From NCBI RefSeq assembly GCF_022808815.1, contig NZ_JAKZLC010000005.1:124001-188000 (forward strand): a stretch of 64,000 nucleotides of DNA, given 5' to 3'. The position numbers and the translations under genes were made by a program. The notes under the pieces are model-generated. The model was not told the origin of the DNA and searched no databases. It worked only from the letters and a program-made list of their open reading frames with translations. The DNA comes from Geothrix paludis (lineage in GTDB: Bacteria; Acidobacteriota; Holophagae; Holophagales; Holophagaceae). Of the stretch, positions 19,022-27,722 are shown in pieces (position 1 is the stretch's first letter; every line of letters begins with the position of its first letter).

Positions 19022-19566
19022 AGATCGCCTTCATCGGCACCCACGGCGTGGGGAAGACCACCCTCTGCTACGAGCTGGCCGCGGCCCTCAAGCGGGACGG
19101 CGTCCACGTGGACATCGTGAAGGAGGTGGCGCGCCTCTCGCCCCTGCCCATCAACCAGAAGACCTCGCTGGAAGCCCAGACCTGGATCTTCTTCACGCAG
19201 ATGGCGGAGGAGATCCGGTCCGGCAGCCAGCATGATGTCGTGGTGTGCGACCGCAGCGTGCTGGACAACTACGCCTACATGATGCTGGCCTTCGGCCGCC
19301 AGCTCGCCATCGAGCGCTTCATGCACCACTGGATGAAGAGCTACGACCTGCTCTTCAAGGTCCCCTTCTCCGGCCACCTGGCGGCGGATGGCGTGCGCGA
19401 CACGGACACGTTCTTCGCCGAGTCCATCGACAAGCTGGTGGACCGGCTCCTGGACGAGCGGAACCTAGTCCACGAGCGCCTGGATCCCAAGGATCGGCCG
19501 GGCTGGATCCATCGGGTCAAGGAGGTCGTCCTGAGCCATCCCAAGGGCCAGAAACGGCTGTTTTAG
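19018..19566 (+). CDS. P-loop NTPase, AAA_28-like
   Basis: 182 residues from TTG 19018, overlapping the previous stop as TTGA and preceded by GGAAGGGG. The start gives MKIAFIGTHGVGKTTLCYEL with a clean Walker A (GTHGVGKTT). VVVCDRSVLDNYAYM resembles the substrate-binding Asp-Arg of nucleoside or nicotinamide riboside kinase-like P-loop proteins. The family includes NadR-like and uncharacterised ATP-binding proteins. The overlap suggests co-expression with the PAS sensor; the substrate is unknown. Confidence 0.75.
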   Translation: MKIAFIGTHGVGKTTLCYELAAALKRDGVHVDIVKEVARLSPLPINQKTSLEAQTWIFFTQMAEEIRSGSQHDVVVCDRSVLDNYAYMMLAFGRQLAIERFMHHWMKSYDLLFKVPFSGHLAADGVRDTDTFFAESIDKLVDRLLDERNLVHERLDPKDRPGWIHRVKEVVLSHPKGQKRLF

Positions 19567-19648
19567 GGAGAATGTGACCCAGGTCCCCCATTCCTGCCTG
19601 GAGGGCCCCTGACTCCGGGTAGATGATCAGGAGGTCGGGAGGTCCGTT

Positions 19649-21394
19649 ATGGCCGAGACCAGCATCCTGTCCGTGCGCGGCGGCAGTTTCATGTTCCACC
19701 CCGCGGGCACCCTGCCCCAGTTCACCGCCGAGGAGAGCAGCGAGGAGGCCCTCGCCATCGCCGAGGCCGCCCGCGACTTCGTCAGCGGCGAGGTCATGCC
19801 GCGCGACGAGGAGATCGATCACCTGGACCTGGAGCTGAACCGCGAGTTGCTGCGCAAGGCCGGTGAGCTGGGCATCCTCGGCATCGAGATCCCCGAAGCC
19901 TACGGCGGCCTGGATCTGGACAAGAAGACCGCCCTCCTGGTGCTGGAGGAGATGGCCAAGCAGGCCAGCTTCTCCACCAGCTATGGCGCCCACACCAGCA
20001 TCGGCACCCTGCCCATCGTCTACTTCGGCAACCACGCGCAGAAGGCGAAGTACCTGCCCAGGCTGGCCAGCGGCGAATGGGTGGCGGCCTACGCGCTGAC
20101 CGAGGCCGGCAGCGGCTCCGACGCCCTCGGCGCCAAAGCCACGGCCGTGCTGGAGGATGGCCACTGGGTGCTGAACGGCACCAAGGCCTGGATCACCAAC
20201 GCCGGCTTCGCGGATGTTTTCGTGGTGTTCGCCAAGGTCAACGGCACCCACCTCAGCGCCTTCATCGTCGAGAAGACCGACCCCGGCGTGAGCACCGGCG
20301 CCGAGGAGAAGAAGCTGGGCATCAAGGGCAGCTCCACCCGCACCGTCATCCTCGACAACTGCCGCATCCCCGCAGACCGCATCCTGGGCGGCAAGGGCAA
20401 GGGCGCCCGCATCGCCTTCGGCATCCTGAACGTGGGCCGCTTCAAGCTGGGCGCCAGCTCCGCCGGGGCCGGCAAGCGGGTACTGGAATACACCCTGAAA
20501 TACGCCGGGGAGCGCACCCAGTTCGGCAAGCCCCTCACCGCCTTCGGCCTCATCCAGCAGAAGCTGGCCAACATGGCTGTGCGGATCTTCGTGGGCGAGA
20601 GCATGAACTTCCGCACCATCGGCTACCTGGACGAGGCCCTGGCCCACACCAGCTGGGAGAGCGAGACCGGCGGCGCCGACAAAATGAAGGCCATCGAGGA
20701 GTATTCGGTGGAGGCCTCCATGGCCAAGGTCTGGGGCAGCGAGGCCCTCTTCGCCACGGCCGACGACGCCCTCCAGACCTTCGGCGGGGCGGGCTTCAGC
20801 GCCGAGTACCCGGCCGAGAAGATCTACCGGGACTGCCGCATCAACCGCATCTTCGAGGGCACCAACGAGATCAACCGCCTCCTCGTCGCCGGCACCTTCC
20901 TCAAGCGCTGCGGCGGCACGGAGGGGCTGCCCCTGGCCGAGGCCGCGGCGGCGGACCTGGACCTGCCCGCGGATCCCCTCCTGGCCACCGTGGCCCTGGC
21001 CAAGGCCCGTGCCCTGAAGGTCATCGCCCGGGCCCAGGCCGAGCAGGGGCCGAAGATCCTCGACAACCAGGAGGCCGCGGCCCACATCGCGAACCTGCTG
21101 GTGGAGCTCTACGCCATGGAGTCCGCCGCGGTGCGGGCGGGGAAGATGGCCGCCGCCGGCCACCGCTGGGCCCCCCTGGCCCGGGACCTGGCCGAGGTCT
21201 ACGCCCAGGAGGCCTGGAACCGCGTCCAGTCCGAAGCCCGCATGCTGGCGGGCGAGCTGGCCTCCGGCGCGGCCCTGGACGCCCTCATGGCGGACCTGCT
21301 CGCCATGCGCGCCCCGGCCCCGGCGCCCCTCTCCGTCCTGCGGAACCGCATCGCCCTGGCCCTCATGGACCAGGGGCGCTACCCCATCGGATAG
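19649..21394 (+). CDS. Long acyl-CoA dehydrogenase, paralog 1
   Basis: 581 residues. It probably performs the first, FAD-dependent step of fatty acid beta-oxidation. The length (about 200 residues more than standard enzymes) fits the VLCAD/ACAD9 or bacillar long-form group with an extra C-terminal domain. ALTEAGSGSDALGAKATA is the FAD/substrate loop, and the expected catalytic Glu is in RIFEGTNEI (residue 403). Very similar to the gene at 22223-24007, including shared stretches such as TGAEEKK(L/M)GIKGSSTRT. Its TAG stop abuts the menG stop with no base between. Confidence 0.93.
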   Translation: MAETSILSVRGGSFMFHPAGTLPQFTAEESSEEALAIAEAARDFVSGEVMPRDEEIDHLDLELNRELLRKAGELGILGIEIPEAYGGLDLDKKTALLVLEEMAKQASFSTSYGAHTSIGTLPIVYFGNHAQKAKYLPRLASGEWVAAYALTEAGSGSDALGAKATAVLEDGHWVLNGTKAWITNAGFADVFVVFAKVNGTHLSAFIVEKTDPGVSTGAEEKKLGIKGSSTRTVILDNCRIPADRILGGKGKGARIAFGILNVGRFKLGASSAGAGKRVLEYTLKYAGERTQFGKPLTAFGLIQQKLANMAVRIFVGESMNFRTIGYLDEALAHTSWESETGGADKMKAIEEYSVEASMAKVWGSEALFATADDALQTFGGAGFSAEYPAEKIYRDCRINRIFEGTNEINRLLVAGTFLKRCGGTEGLPLAEAAAADLDLPADPLLATVALAKARALKVIARAQAEQGPKILDNQEAAAHIANLLVELYAMESAAVRAGKMAAAGHRWAPLARDLAEVYAQEAWNRVQSEARMLAGELASGAALDALMADLLAMRAPAPAPLSVLRNRIALALMDQGRYPIG

Positions 21395-22087
21395 CTAGCG
21401 AATCCCCGTGTGCAGGGCGGCGATGCCGCCCGTGAGGTTCGTCCAGCCCACCTGCCGGAAGCCCGCGGTCTCCAGCTCGGCGGCCAGGGCCCGCTGGTCC
21501 GGGAAGCCGCGGATGCTCTCGGGGAGGTAGGTGTAGGCCGAGGCGTCGCCGCTGATCCAGGCGCCGATGCGGGGCAGCACCCGCAGGCTGTACCAGTCGT
21601 AGACTGCCTTCAGCCCAGGCACCACCGGCGTGCTGAACTCCAGGATGGTGAGCTGACCGCCGGGCCTCAGCACCCGCAGGAACTCCCCGTAGGCCAGGGG
21701 CCGGACCTCCACGTTGCGGATGCCGTAGCAGATGGTGATCCCGTCGAAAGTGGAGTCCTTGAAGGGCAGCCGCTGGGCATCCGCGTCGCTGGAGGCCCAG
21801 ATCCGGTCCGCCAGGCCCTTGCGCCGGAACTTGGCCGGTCCCAGGCGCAGCATGGCGTGGGTGAAGTCCGTGCTCACCACCTCGGCGCCGCGACGGGCCA
21901 GGGCCACGCTGGAATCCCCGGTACCGGCTGCCACGTCCAGGAAGCGCTTCCCCGGCGCGGCCCCGGCGCGGCGGGCCATGCGCCACCACCACCAGAAGTC
22001 CACGCCGCCCGACAGCACGTGGTTCAGGAGGTCGTACTTCCCGGCGATGGCCGAAAACATCTGCTGCACATGACGGCCTTCCGGCAT
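21395..22087 (-). CDS. menG: Demethylmenaquinone methyltransferase
   Basis: 230 residues, UbiE/MenG family; it adds the ring methyl group in menaquinone (or ubiquinone) synthesis with SAM. FLDVAAGTGDSSVALA is SAM motif I, GITICYGIRNV is the family signature, and LTILEFSTPVVPG follows. Menaquinone is the likely product, given the quinol-linked molybdoenzyme in the window, but this is inferred. It converges head-on with the first acyl-CoA dehydrogenase and is divergent from the second. Confidence 0.93.
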   Translation of the reverse strand: MPEGRHVQQMFSAIAGKYDLLNHVLSGGVDFWWWWRMARRAGAAPGKRFLDVAAGTGDSSVALARRGAEVVSTDFTHAMLRLGPAKFRRKGLADRIWASSDADAQRLPFKDSTFDGITICYGIRNVEVRPLAYGEFLRVLRPGGQLTILEFSTPVVPGLKAVYDWYSLRVLPRIGAWISGDASAYTYLPESIRGFPDQRALAAELETAGFRQVGWTNLTGGIAALHTGIR

Positions 22088-22222
22088 CCAACCTCCTGGG
22101 AACCTCCATTGAACCAGAGAGGGGACCTACCTGAGGTATCCCAGGCGTTGACCGAGGGTAGAGGCTAGCCAAGAGCCCTGCGGGCCCCCATCGTGGTCCC
22201 TACCCCAATCTGGAGGACAGAG

Positions 22223-24007
22223 ATGAGCACCGCCGCTGCAGAGCAGGTCAAGGGAGGCAGTTTCCTGTTGACCCCCATTGGGGCGCTGCCCCAGTTCACC
22301 GCCGAGGAATTCGGCGATGACGCCAAGGAGTTCGCCCGGGCCGCCCGGGACTTCATCGAGGGCGAGGTCATCCCCAAGGACGAGGCCATCGACAAGCTCG
22401 ACCTCCCCCTCACCATCGAGCTCATGAAGAAGGCCGGCGAGCTGGGCCTGCTGGGCCTGGAGATCCCCGAGGCCTACGAGGGCATGGACGTGGACAAGCG
22501 CACCGCCATGCTCGTGCTCGAGGAGATGAGCAAGCAGGGCAGCTTCGCGGTGAGCTACAGCGCCAACACGGGTATCGGCACCCTGCCCATCGTGTACTTC
22601 GGCACCGAGGCCCAGAAGAAGGCCTACCTGCCCAAGCTGGCCACCGGCGAGTGGCTGGCGGCCTACGCGCTGACCGAGGCCGGCAGTGGTTCCGACGCAC
22701 TCGGAGCAAAGGCCACGGCCGTGCTGGACGGGGACACCTGGGTGCTGAACGGCACCAAGATGTGGATCACCAACGCCGGCTTCGCCGATGTCTTCGTGAT
22801 CTTCGCGAAGGTGGACGGCAAGGACTTCAGCGCCTTCATCGTCGAGAAGACGGATCCCGGCGTGAGCACCGGCGCCGAAGAGAAGAAGATGGGCATCAAG
22901 GGCAGCTCCACCCGCACCGTCATCCTCGAGAACTGCCGCATCCCCAAGGACCGCCTGCTGGGTGAGATCGGCAAGGGCCACAAGATTGCCTTCGGCATCC
23001 TGAACATCGGCCGGTTCAAGCTGGGCGTGGGCAGCCAGGGCGGCATGAAGCGGATCCTGGAGTACACGATCAAGTACACCGGCGAGCGCTTCCAGTTCGG
23101 CAAGCCCATCAACTCTTTCGGGCTCATCCAGCAGAAGCTCGCGGATATGGCCACCAAGATCTTCGTGGCCGAGGCCTTGAACTTCCGCACCATCGGCTAC
23201 CTGGACGACGCCCTTCATGCCACCAGCTGGGACAGCCCCACGGCCGGCGCCGACAAGATGGCCGCCATCGACGAGTACGCCATCGAGTGCAGCATCTCGA
23301 AGGTGTGGGCCAGCGAGGCCCTGTTCAACGTGGCGGACGAGGCCGTGCAGGCCTTCGGCGGCTACGGGTTCAGCGCCGAGTACCCGCCCGAGAAGGCCCA
23401 GCGCGACTGCCGCATCAACCGCATCTTCGAGGGCACCAACGAGATCAACCGCCTCCTCATCGCCGGCACGCTGCTCAAGCGCGCCATGAAGGGCGAGCTG
23501 CCCCTCATGCAGTTCGGCCAGCAGGTGGCCAAGGAGATCTCCAATCCCATCAAGGCCGAGAGCTTCACGGGCCCCCTGGCCCGCCTCAAGCACGGCGTGG
23601 AGCTCAGCAAGCGCCAGTGCATGCTGGCCGCGGGCCTGGCGGTGCAGGTGCTGGGCCAGAAGCTCGTGGACAACCAGGAGGTCATGGCCCGCATGAGCAA
23701 CATGCTCATGGAGATCTACGCCATGGAGAGCGCCGTGGTGCGCGCCGAGCGCATGGTGGAGTCTGGCCACCGCTGGGCCCAGATCGCCCGCGACATGACC
23801 GAGCTCTACGTCAACGAGAGCTGGCACAAGGTCCACGGGGACGCCCGCATGCTCTGCGCGGACGTGGTCGAGGGCGAGGCTCTGCGCCACGCCCTGGCGG
23901 GCGTGAAGGCCTTCACCGAGTTCCACCCCACCAGCAGCGCTCGCCTGCGGGGCCGCATCGCCAGCGAGCTGATTCAGAAAGGCTGCTACCCGGTCGAAGT
24001 CATCTGA
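22223..24007 (+). CDS. Long acyl-CoA dehydrogenase, paralog 2
   Basis: 594 residues from ATG 22223, with TGGAGGA at 22211-22217; the frame opens 30 bp earlier without a ribosome site. Same architecture as the gene at 19649-21394: FAD/substrate loop ALTEAGSGSDALGAKATA, catalytic Glu in RIFEGTNEI, and a long C-terminal domain (MLMEIYAMESAVVRAERM). The two paralogs may have different chain-length ranges or may form a heteromeric enzyme; neither is shown. Confidence 0.93.
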   Translation: MSTAAAEQVKGGSFLLTPIGALPQFTAEEFGDDAKEFARAARDFIEGEVIPKDEAIDKLDLPLTIELMKKAGELGLLGLEIPEAYEGMDVDKRTAMLVLEEMSKQGSFAVSYSANTGIGTLPIVYFGTEAQKKAYLPKLATGEWLAAYALTEAGSGSDALGAKATAVLDGDTWVLNGTKMWITNAGFADVFVIFAKVDGKDFSAFIVEKTDPGVSTGAEEKKMGIKGSSTRTVILENCRIPKDRLLGEIGKGHKIAFGILNIGRFKLGVGSQGGMKRILEYTIKYTGERFQFGKPINSFGLIQQKLADMATKIFVAEALNFRTIGYLDDALHATSWDSPTAGADKMAAIDEYAIECSISKVWASEALFNVADEAVQAFGGYGFSAEYPPEKAQRDCRINRIFEGTNEINRLLIAGTLLKRAMKGELPLMQFGQQVAKEISNPIKAESFTGPLARLKHGVELSKRQCMLAAGLAVQVLGQKLVDNQEVMARMSNMLMEIYAMESAVVRAERMVESGHRWAQIARDMTELYVNESWHKVHGDARMLCADVVEGEALRHALAGVKAFTEFHPTSSARLRGRIASELIQKGCYPVEVI

Positions 24008-24028
24008 ACCAGCGTAGCGGCAGACACG

Positions 24029-24053
24029 GAATGGGCCCCATCGGGGCCCATTC
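24029..24053. terminator. Bidirectional terminator hairpin
   Basis: GAATGGGCCCC-ATC-GGGGCCCATTC is a perfect 11-bp stem with a 3-nt loop, 22 bp after the second acyl-CoA dehydrogenase and 19 bp before the converging gene's end. There is no long T-run. Confidence 0.65.
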
Positions 24054-24071
24054 TGCATTCAGGATGTCGGT

Positions 24072-26096
24072 TCAGCGCCGGACCTCGCGGCCGCCGCCCC
24101 GTCCTTCACCGCCGGAAGGCCGGGAGGGCGCCTGGGTGGGGCGGGACTCGGGAGCCGACTCTCGGCGTTCTTCTCGGGGCGGATCGACCCGCGGCGCGGG
24201 GCGGGACTCCCGCTCTGCGGGCCGAGGCGAAGGGTCCGGGCGGCGTTCCTCGCGCTCGATCCGAGGCCGGGGTTCCGCGGGGCGCTCCCGGGGGGCGGCC
24301 TCCGGGCGGCGGTCCGGGGCGGAAGGGCGGGACTCGTAGCCGCGTTCCCGGGGCTGGGTTTCCCGAGGCTGGGATTCCCGGGGCTGGGGGTCCTGGCGCC
24401 GTTCCTCCACGCGGGGCCTGGGTTCCGCAGGGCGTTCCCGCGTGACGGGCTCCTGGCGCCGATCCTCCGTGCGTCCGCGGGGGTCCGCACCGCGCTCCCT
24501 GGGAGCGGGATCAGCCTTGCGGTCCTGGGTGGCGGGCAGCTCGCGCGCCCGGTCCCTCGGCCGATCCTCGAAGCCCCGTTCGCGGGGGGAGGCGGCGGGG
24601 CGATCGGCGCCCTGCTGGACCCTCCGGCCGCGGTCCTCGAAGGGCACGCGGGTTACGGCCGCTCCCGGAGCCCCGGGGGCGCCAGCGGTACCAGCGGTGC
24701 CCGGTCGGGCCCCGGCCGCGGCGGGGGGCAGCTCCCGGCGGATGATGGTCCGGCCGGTGGTGGCCTGGGCCTGGCGCTCATAAGCCGCGAGGCGCTGGCG
24801 GTTCACGTCGCGCTGGAAGACTGGCTGGATCTGGGCCGGGTTGCGGAACTCGGTCGGAGACACCACCAGCGGGGACCGCTGCCAGGGCGCCCGGAGGTCC
24901 CGGCCGCCACCGGTCCAGGTGGTACCGCCGGTGGGGCCGTTGAATGTCCGGAGGACGTTGGCGTCGGAGTAGATGCGCCCGCGGACGTTCACGACATTGA
25001 TGTAGTTCACGGACACCACGTTCCAGGCGTAGCCGCCGCCCCAGGCGCCATAGCCCCAGTGGCAGGGGGTGTTGTAGTAGCCCAGGGGCGCCCAGCCGTA
25101 GTAGCCCGGCGTGTAGTTCCAGGCGACCCAGGCGGGACTGTAGTAGATGCCGGGGATCCAGAACCAGCCCACGCCGAGGCTCCAGTGCCAGCGGCCGTGG
25201 TGGTAGGCCACGTAGGCCCAGGGCTCGTCGGAAACCCAGGTCATGCCGCCGGAGTAGGGCGCCCAGCGGCCATCGTAGTAGGGCCGCCAGTCCTCGGCCA
25301 CGCCGGCCGGCTGCCAGACCCAGCCGAACTCGTCGGAGTGGACCCAGCGGCCGTGGTCGTCCAGCTCGTCGGCGTAGTAGCGGATCTCCGGGGGCACCCG
25401 GTCCCAGCTCTCGCCGCGCCGGATGACCACGGCCCGCTCGCTCCAGCGGTCGAAGTCGTCGCCGTCATAAGTGTTGAAGTCGCGGATGCGGTCCAGGCGG
25501 TCCTGGGGGCTGTACACGGTCAGGCGCTCGCCGGCGGCGATCCGGTTCTCGTCCCGCTCGTTGGCGAAGGAGACGCGGCCGCTGTGGACCTTGAGCCGCA
25601 CCACGTTGTCACGCTCGGCCTCGATGGTGAAGGAGCCGCTGTCGAAGCAGGTGGCCGTGCCAGAAGGCGTGTCCACCCGGAAGCGCGCATCGGACTGGCC
25701 GCCCAGCAGCACGCGCATCCGGCCGTAGTCCAGGCGCAGCAACACCTGCTTCTCACCCTTCTGATTGGTGAAGAGGGCCGCAACGGTGAACCGGGTGGCG
25801 CCTCCGAAGGCGATGCGGGTGCCATCGCCCAGTTGCAGAACGCCACGACCGCGGCTTTCCACGACATCGCCCTCTCCGACGGGCGTGCCGCGGCTCAGGG
25901 TCTCGTCCACGTCACCCTTGCGGATGTGGACTTCGCCTTCCAGGGCCCGGACCATGGCATAGCGTTCAGGAGCCTCGCCCTGGTAGGTTTCATCGTCCAC
26001 CGGATTCTGATTGGCGGCCTGCGGAGCGGCGCTGAGGAGGGCGGCAGGAAGCAACAGGGCCGCGGCGTAACGGGAATGGGTGAAGGACGCGTTCAT
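24072..26096 (-). CDS. FecR-domain / DUF6600-like secreted protein with charged repeat tail
   Basis: 674 residues from ATG 26096. A signal peptide (AAALLLPAALLSAAPQAA) leads to a FecR-like domain (about 45-200; GEVHIRKGDVDETLSRGTPV, LDYGRMRVLLGG). The middle (about 220-400) is rich in Trp, Tyr and Gly (WRPYYDGRWAPYSGG, YYGWAPLGYY), the DUF6600-like signature. The last 230 residues are Pro/Arg/Glu-rich with reiterated RERPAEPRPR and ERRQDP motifs and are probably disordered. Proteins of this type are exported; a cell-wall or matrix role is inferred. Confidence 0.75.
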   Translation of the reverse strand: MNASFTHSRYAAALLLPAALLSAAPQAANQNPVDDETYQGEAPERYAMVRALEGEVHIRKGDVDETLSRGTPVGEGDVVESRGRGVLQLGDGTRIAFGGATRFTVAALFTNQKGEKQVLLRLDYGRMRVLLGGQSDARFRVDTPSGTATCFDSGSFTIEAERDNVVRLKVHSGRVSFANERDENRIAAGERLTVYSPQDRLDRIRDFNTYDGDDFDRWSERAVVIRRGESWDRVPPEIRYYADELDDHGRWVHSDEFGWVWQPAGVAEDWRPYYDGRWAPYSGGMTWVSDEPWAYVAYHHGRWHWSLGVGWFWIPGIYYSPAWVAWNYTPGYYGWAPLGYYNTPCHWGYGAWGGGYAWNVVSVNYINVVNVRGRIYSDANVLRTFNGPTGGTTWTGGGRDLRAPWQRSPLVVSPTEFRNPAQIQPVFQRDVNRQRLAAYERQAQATTGRTIIRRELPPAAAGARPGTAGTAGAPGAPGAAVTRVPFEDRGRRVQQGADRPAASPRERGFEDRPRDRARELPATQDRKADPAPRERGADPRGRTEDRRQEPVTRERPAEPRPRVEERRQDPQPRESQPRETQPRERGYESRPSAPDRRPEAAPRERPAEPRPRIEREERRPDPSPRPAERESRPAPRVDPPREERRESAPESRPTQAPSRPSGGEGRGGGREVRR

Positions 26097-26197
26097 GGGA
26101 CCTCCGCTGGATTGGATGCCGACTCCCATAGGGTCGGTTCCGGGGGCTACTGAGCCAGGGGCGTGCCAGTTTTGAAAGCCCGACTCTTTTCAGGTTT

Positions 26198-26893
26198 TCA
26201 ATCCTTGGGGAAGGGAGCCAGGGCCGTGCCCAGCTTGGGAGCTTCGGCATGGGGTCCCAGGGCCGCCAGCCTCGGCAGCAGGCCCATCCAGGGGATGGAC
26301 CACTGGCGCGGGGCGCCCTTCTCCACGTCCCCGGCGGCCACCTCGAGGCGATCCGGGAGGAACCGGATCCGCAGGTCGCGCCCCGGCGGCAGGGGCAGAT
26401 GGACGACCCGGGCCGTGGCGGGATGCACCACGGTCAGGAAGCCTTCGCCGTCCTCCAGCACCCAGAGCAGGCCCCGCAGGAAGGGGCGGAAGTCATCGGC
26501 GGCCCAGCGGAGCCCGCCCAGCCCCTGGGTTAGCGGGGAATCCGTGGGAAAGCCCCAGACGCCCCAGGCCGAGGCGAGCGGCACGCCGCCATCCCGCCAG
26601 GCCCGCAGGGGTCGCCCGGGCAGCCCCGCCTGTAGGAGGATCAGGCCCCGGGCGTCGCTGACCCGCAGGGTGCCGTCCCCGCTCAGGTGAACGGTCATGG
26701 GTCCCTGCGAGGCCGCGGGAACGCCCGGTACATCCGCCGGCGGTGCCCAGGGTTCCGCCTGCCAGGCAAGGGGGGAGGCCTGCTCCCAGGGCAGGCGCGG
26801 GTGGCTCTGCGCTCCCAGGGCGGCGGCGGGAGGAAGCTGAGGGGTGGCGGCGGCCAGTGCCGCGCCGGTCAGGAAGAGGGCGCCCAGCCGCAC
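26198..26893 (-). CDS. Secreted protein of unknown function
   Basis: 231 residues from GTG 26893, which has GGAGG five bases upstream inside the tatD 3' end. The start gives a signal peptide (MRLGALFLTGAALAAATPQ). The mature part is Pro/Leu/Trp-rich with no recognised motif. It overlaps the tatD 3' end by 25 bp, suggesting translation coupled to tatD. An imperfect TTGAAA/TTTCAA hairpin lies beyond its stop. Confidence 0.6.
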   Translation of the reverse strand: MRLGALFLTGAALAAATPQLPPAAALGAQSHPRLPWEQASPLAWQAEPWAPPADVPGVPAASQGPMTVHLSGDGTLRVSDARGLILLQAGLPGRPLRAWRDGGVPLASAWGVWGFPTDSPLTQGLGGLRWAADDFRPFLRGLLWVLEDGEGFLTVVHPATARVVHLPLPPGRDLRIRFLPDRLEVAAGDVEKGAPRQWSIPWMGLLPRLAALGPHAEAPKLGTALAPFPKD

Positions 26894-27648
26894 AGGGCCT
26901 CCAGGTTACGGGTGGTCAGTTCAGCCAGCTTCAGGGAGGAGATCCCGCGCAGGCCGGCCACGGCCTCGGCGGTGAAGCGCACGAAGCCCGGTTCATTCGG
27001 CTTGCCCCGGTAGGGGACCGGCGCCAGGAAGGGCGCGTCCGTCTCCACCAGGATGCGGTCCGCCGGGGCCCAGGCCGCCACGTCCCGCACCGCCTCGGCC
27101 TTCCTGAACGTGGCGATGCCCGAGAAGCTCAGGTAGAAGCCCAGGTCCAGGGCCTTCGCGGCGAAGGGCCGGTCCTCGCTGAAACAGTGGATGATGCCCC
27201 GCACGGCGTCGGCGCCCTCCTCTTCCAGGATCCTCAGCGTGGCCTCGGGAGCCGAACGGGTGTGGATCATGAGGGGCTTCCGAAGCGCCTTCGCCAGGCG
27301 GATCTGGGCGCGGAACACCGCCTCCTGCTCGTCCCTGGGGCTCAGGTCGTAATGCCAGTCCAGGCCCGTCTCGCCCACAAAGCGCACGGCGGGGTCGGCC
27401 GCCAGGGCCGCCAGGGCCGGTTCCGTATCCTGAGACCACGTCTTGGCCTCGTGGGGATGCACGCCCAGGCTGGCCTGGACGCCTGGAAGGCGCCGCGCGA
27501 GGTCGAGCACCGCGCGGGAATCCTCCAAATCGGTGCCAACGGCGATGAAGCCGGTTACCCCCTCCGCACGTGCCCGGGCCAGGGTGGCCTCCACCTGGCC
27601 CTCGGCCAGGTGGGTTCCCGTGAGATGGCAGTGGGCGTCCACAAGCAT
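26869..27648 (-). CDS. tatD: TatD-family metal-dependent hydrolase
   Basis: 259 residues from ATG 27648, giving the usual start MLVDAHCHLT with the HxH metal pair; an ATG 21 bp upstream is possible. Further ligands are in FVGETGLDWHYD (Glu), PLMIHTRSA (His), GIIHCFSED (His) and ILVETDAPFL (Asp). TatD proteins are Mg-dependent nucleases with roles in DNA repair and quality control. It is divergent from the large sensor kinase. Confidence 0.93.
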   Translation of the reverse strand: MLVDAHCHLTGTHLAEGQVEATLARARAEGVTGFIAVGTDLEDSRAVLDLARRLPGVQASLGVHPHEAKTWSQDTEPALAALAADPAVRFVGETGLDWHYDLSPRDEQEAVFRAQIRLAKALRKPLMIHTRSAPEATLRILEEEGADAVRGIIHCFSEDRPFAAKALDLGFYLSFSGIATFRKAEAVRDVAAWAPADRILVETDAPFLAPVPYRGKPNEPGFVRFTAEAVAGLRGISSLKLAELTTRNLEALCGWAPSS

Positions 27649-27722
27649 GCTTTCATAGTCCCATGCCATCCAAGAATCACGTTGCGCGCTTCCGCGCCGA
27701 TGACTCTCTTGGCCTCGGTTTC

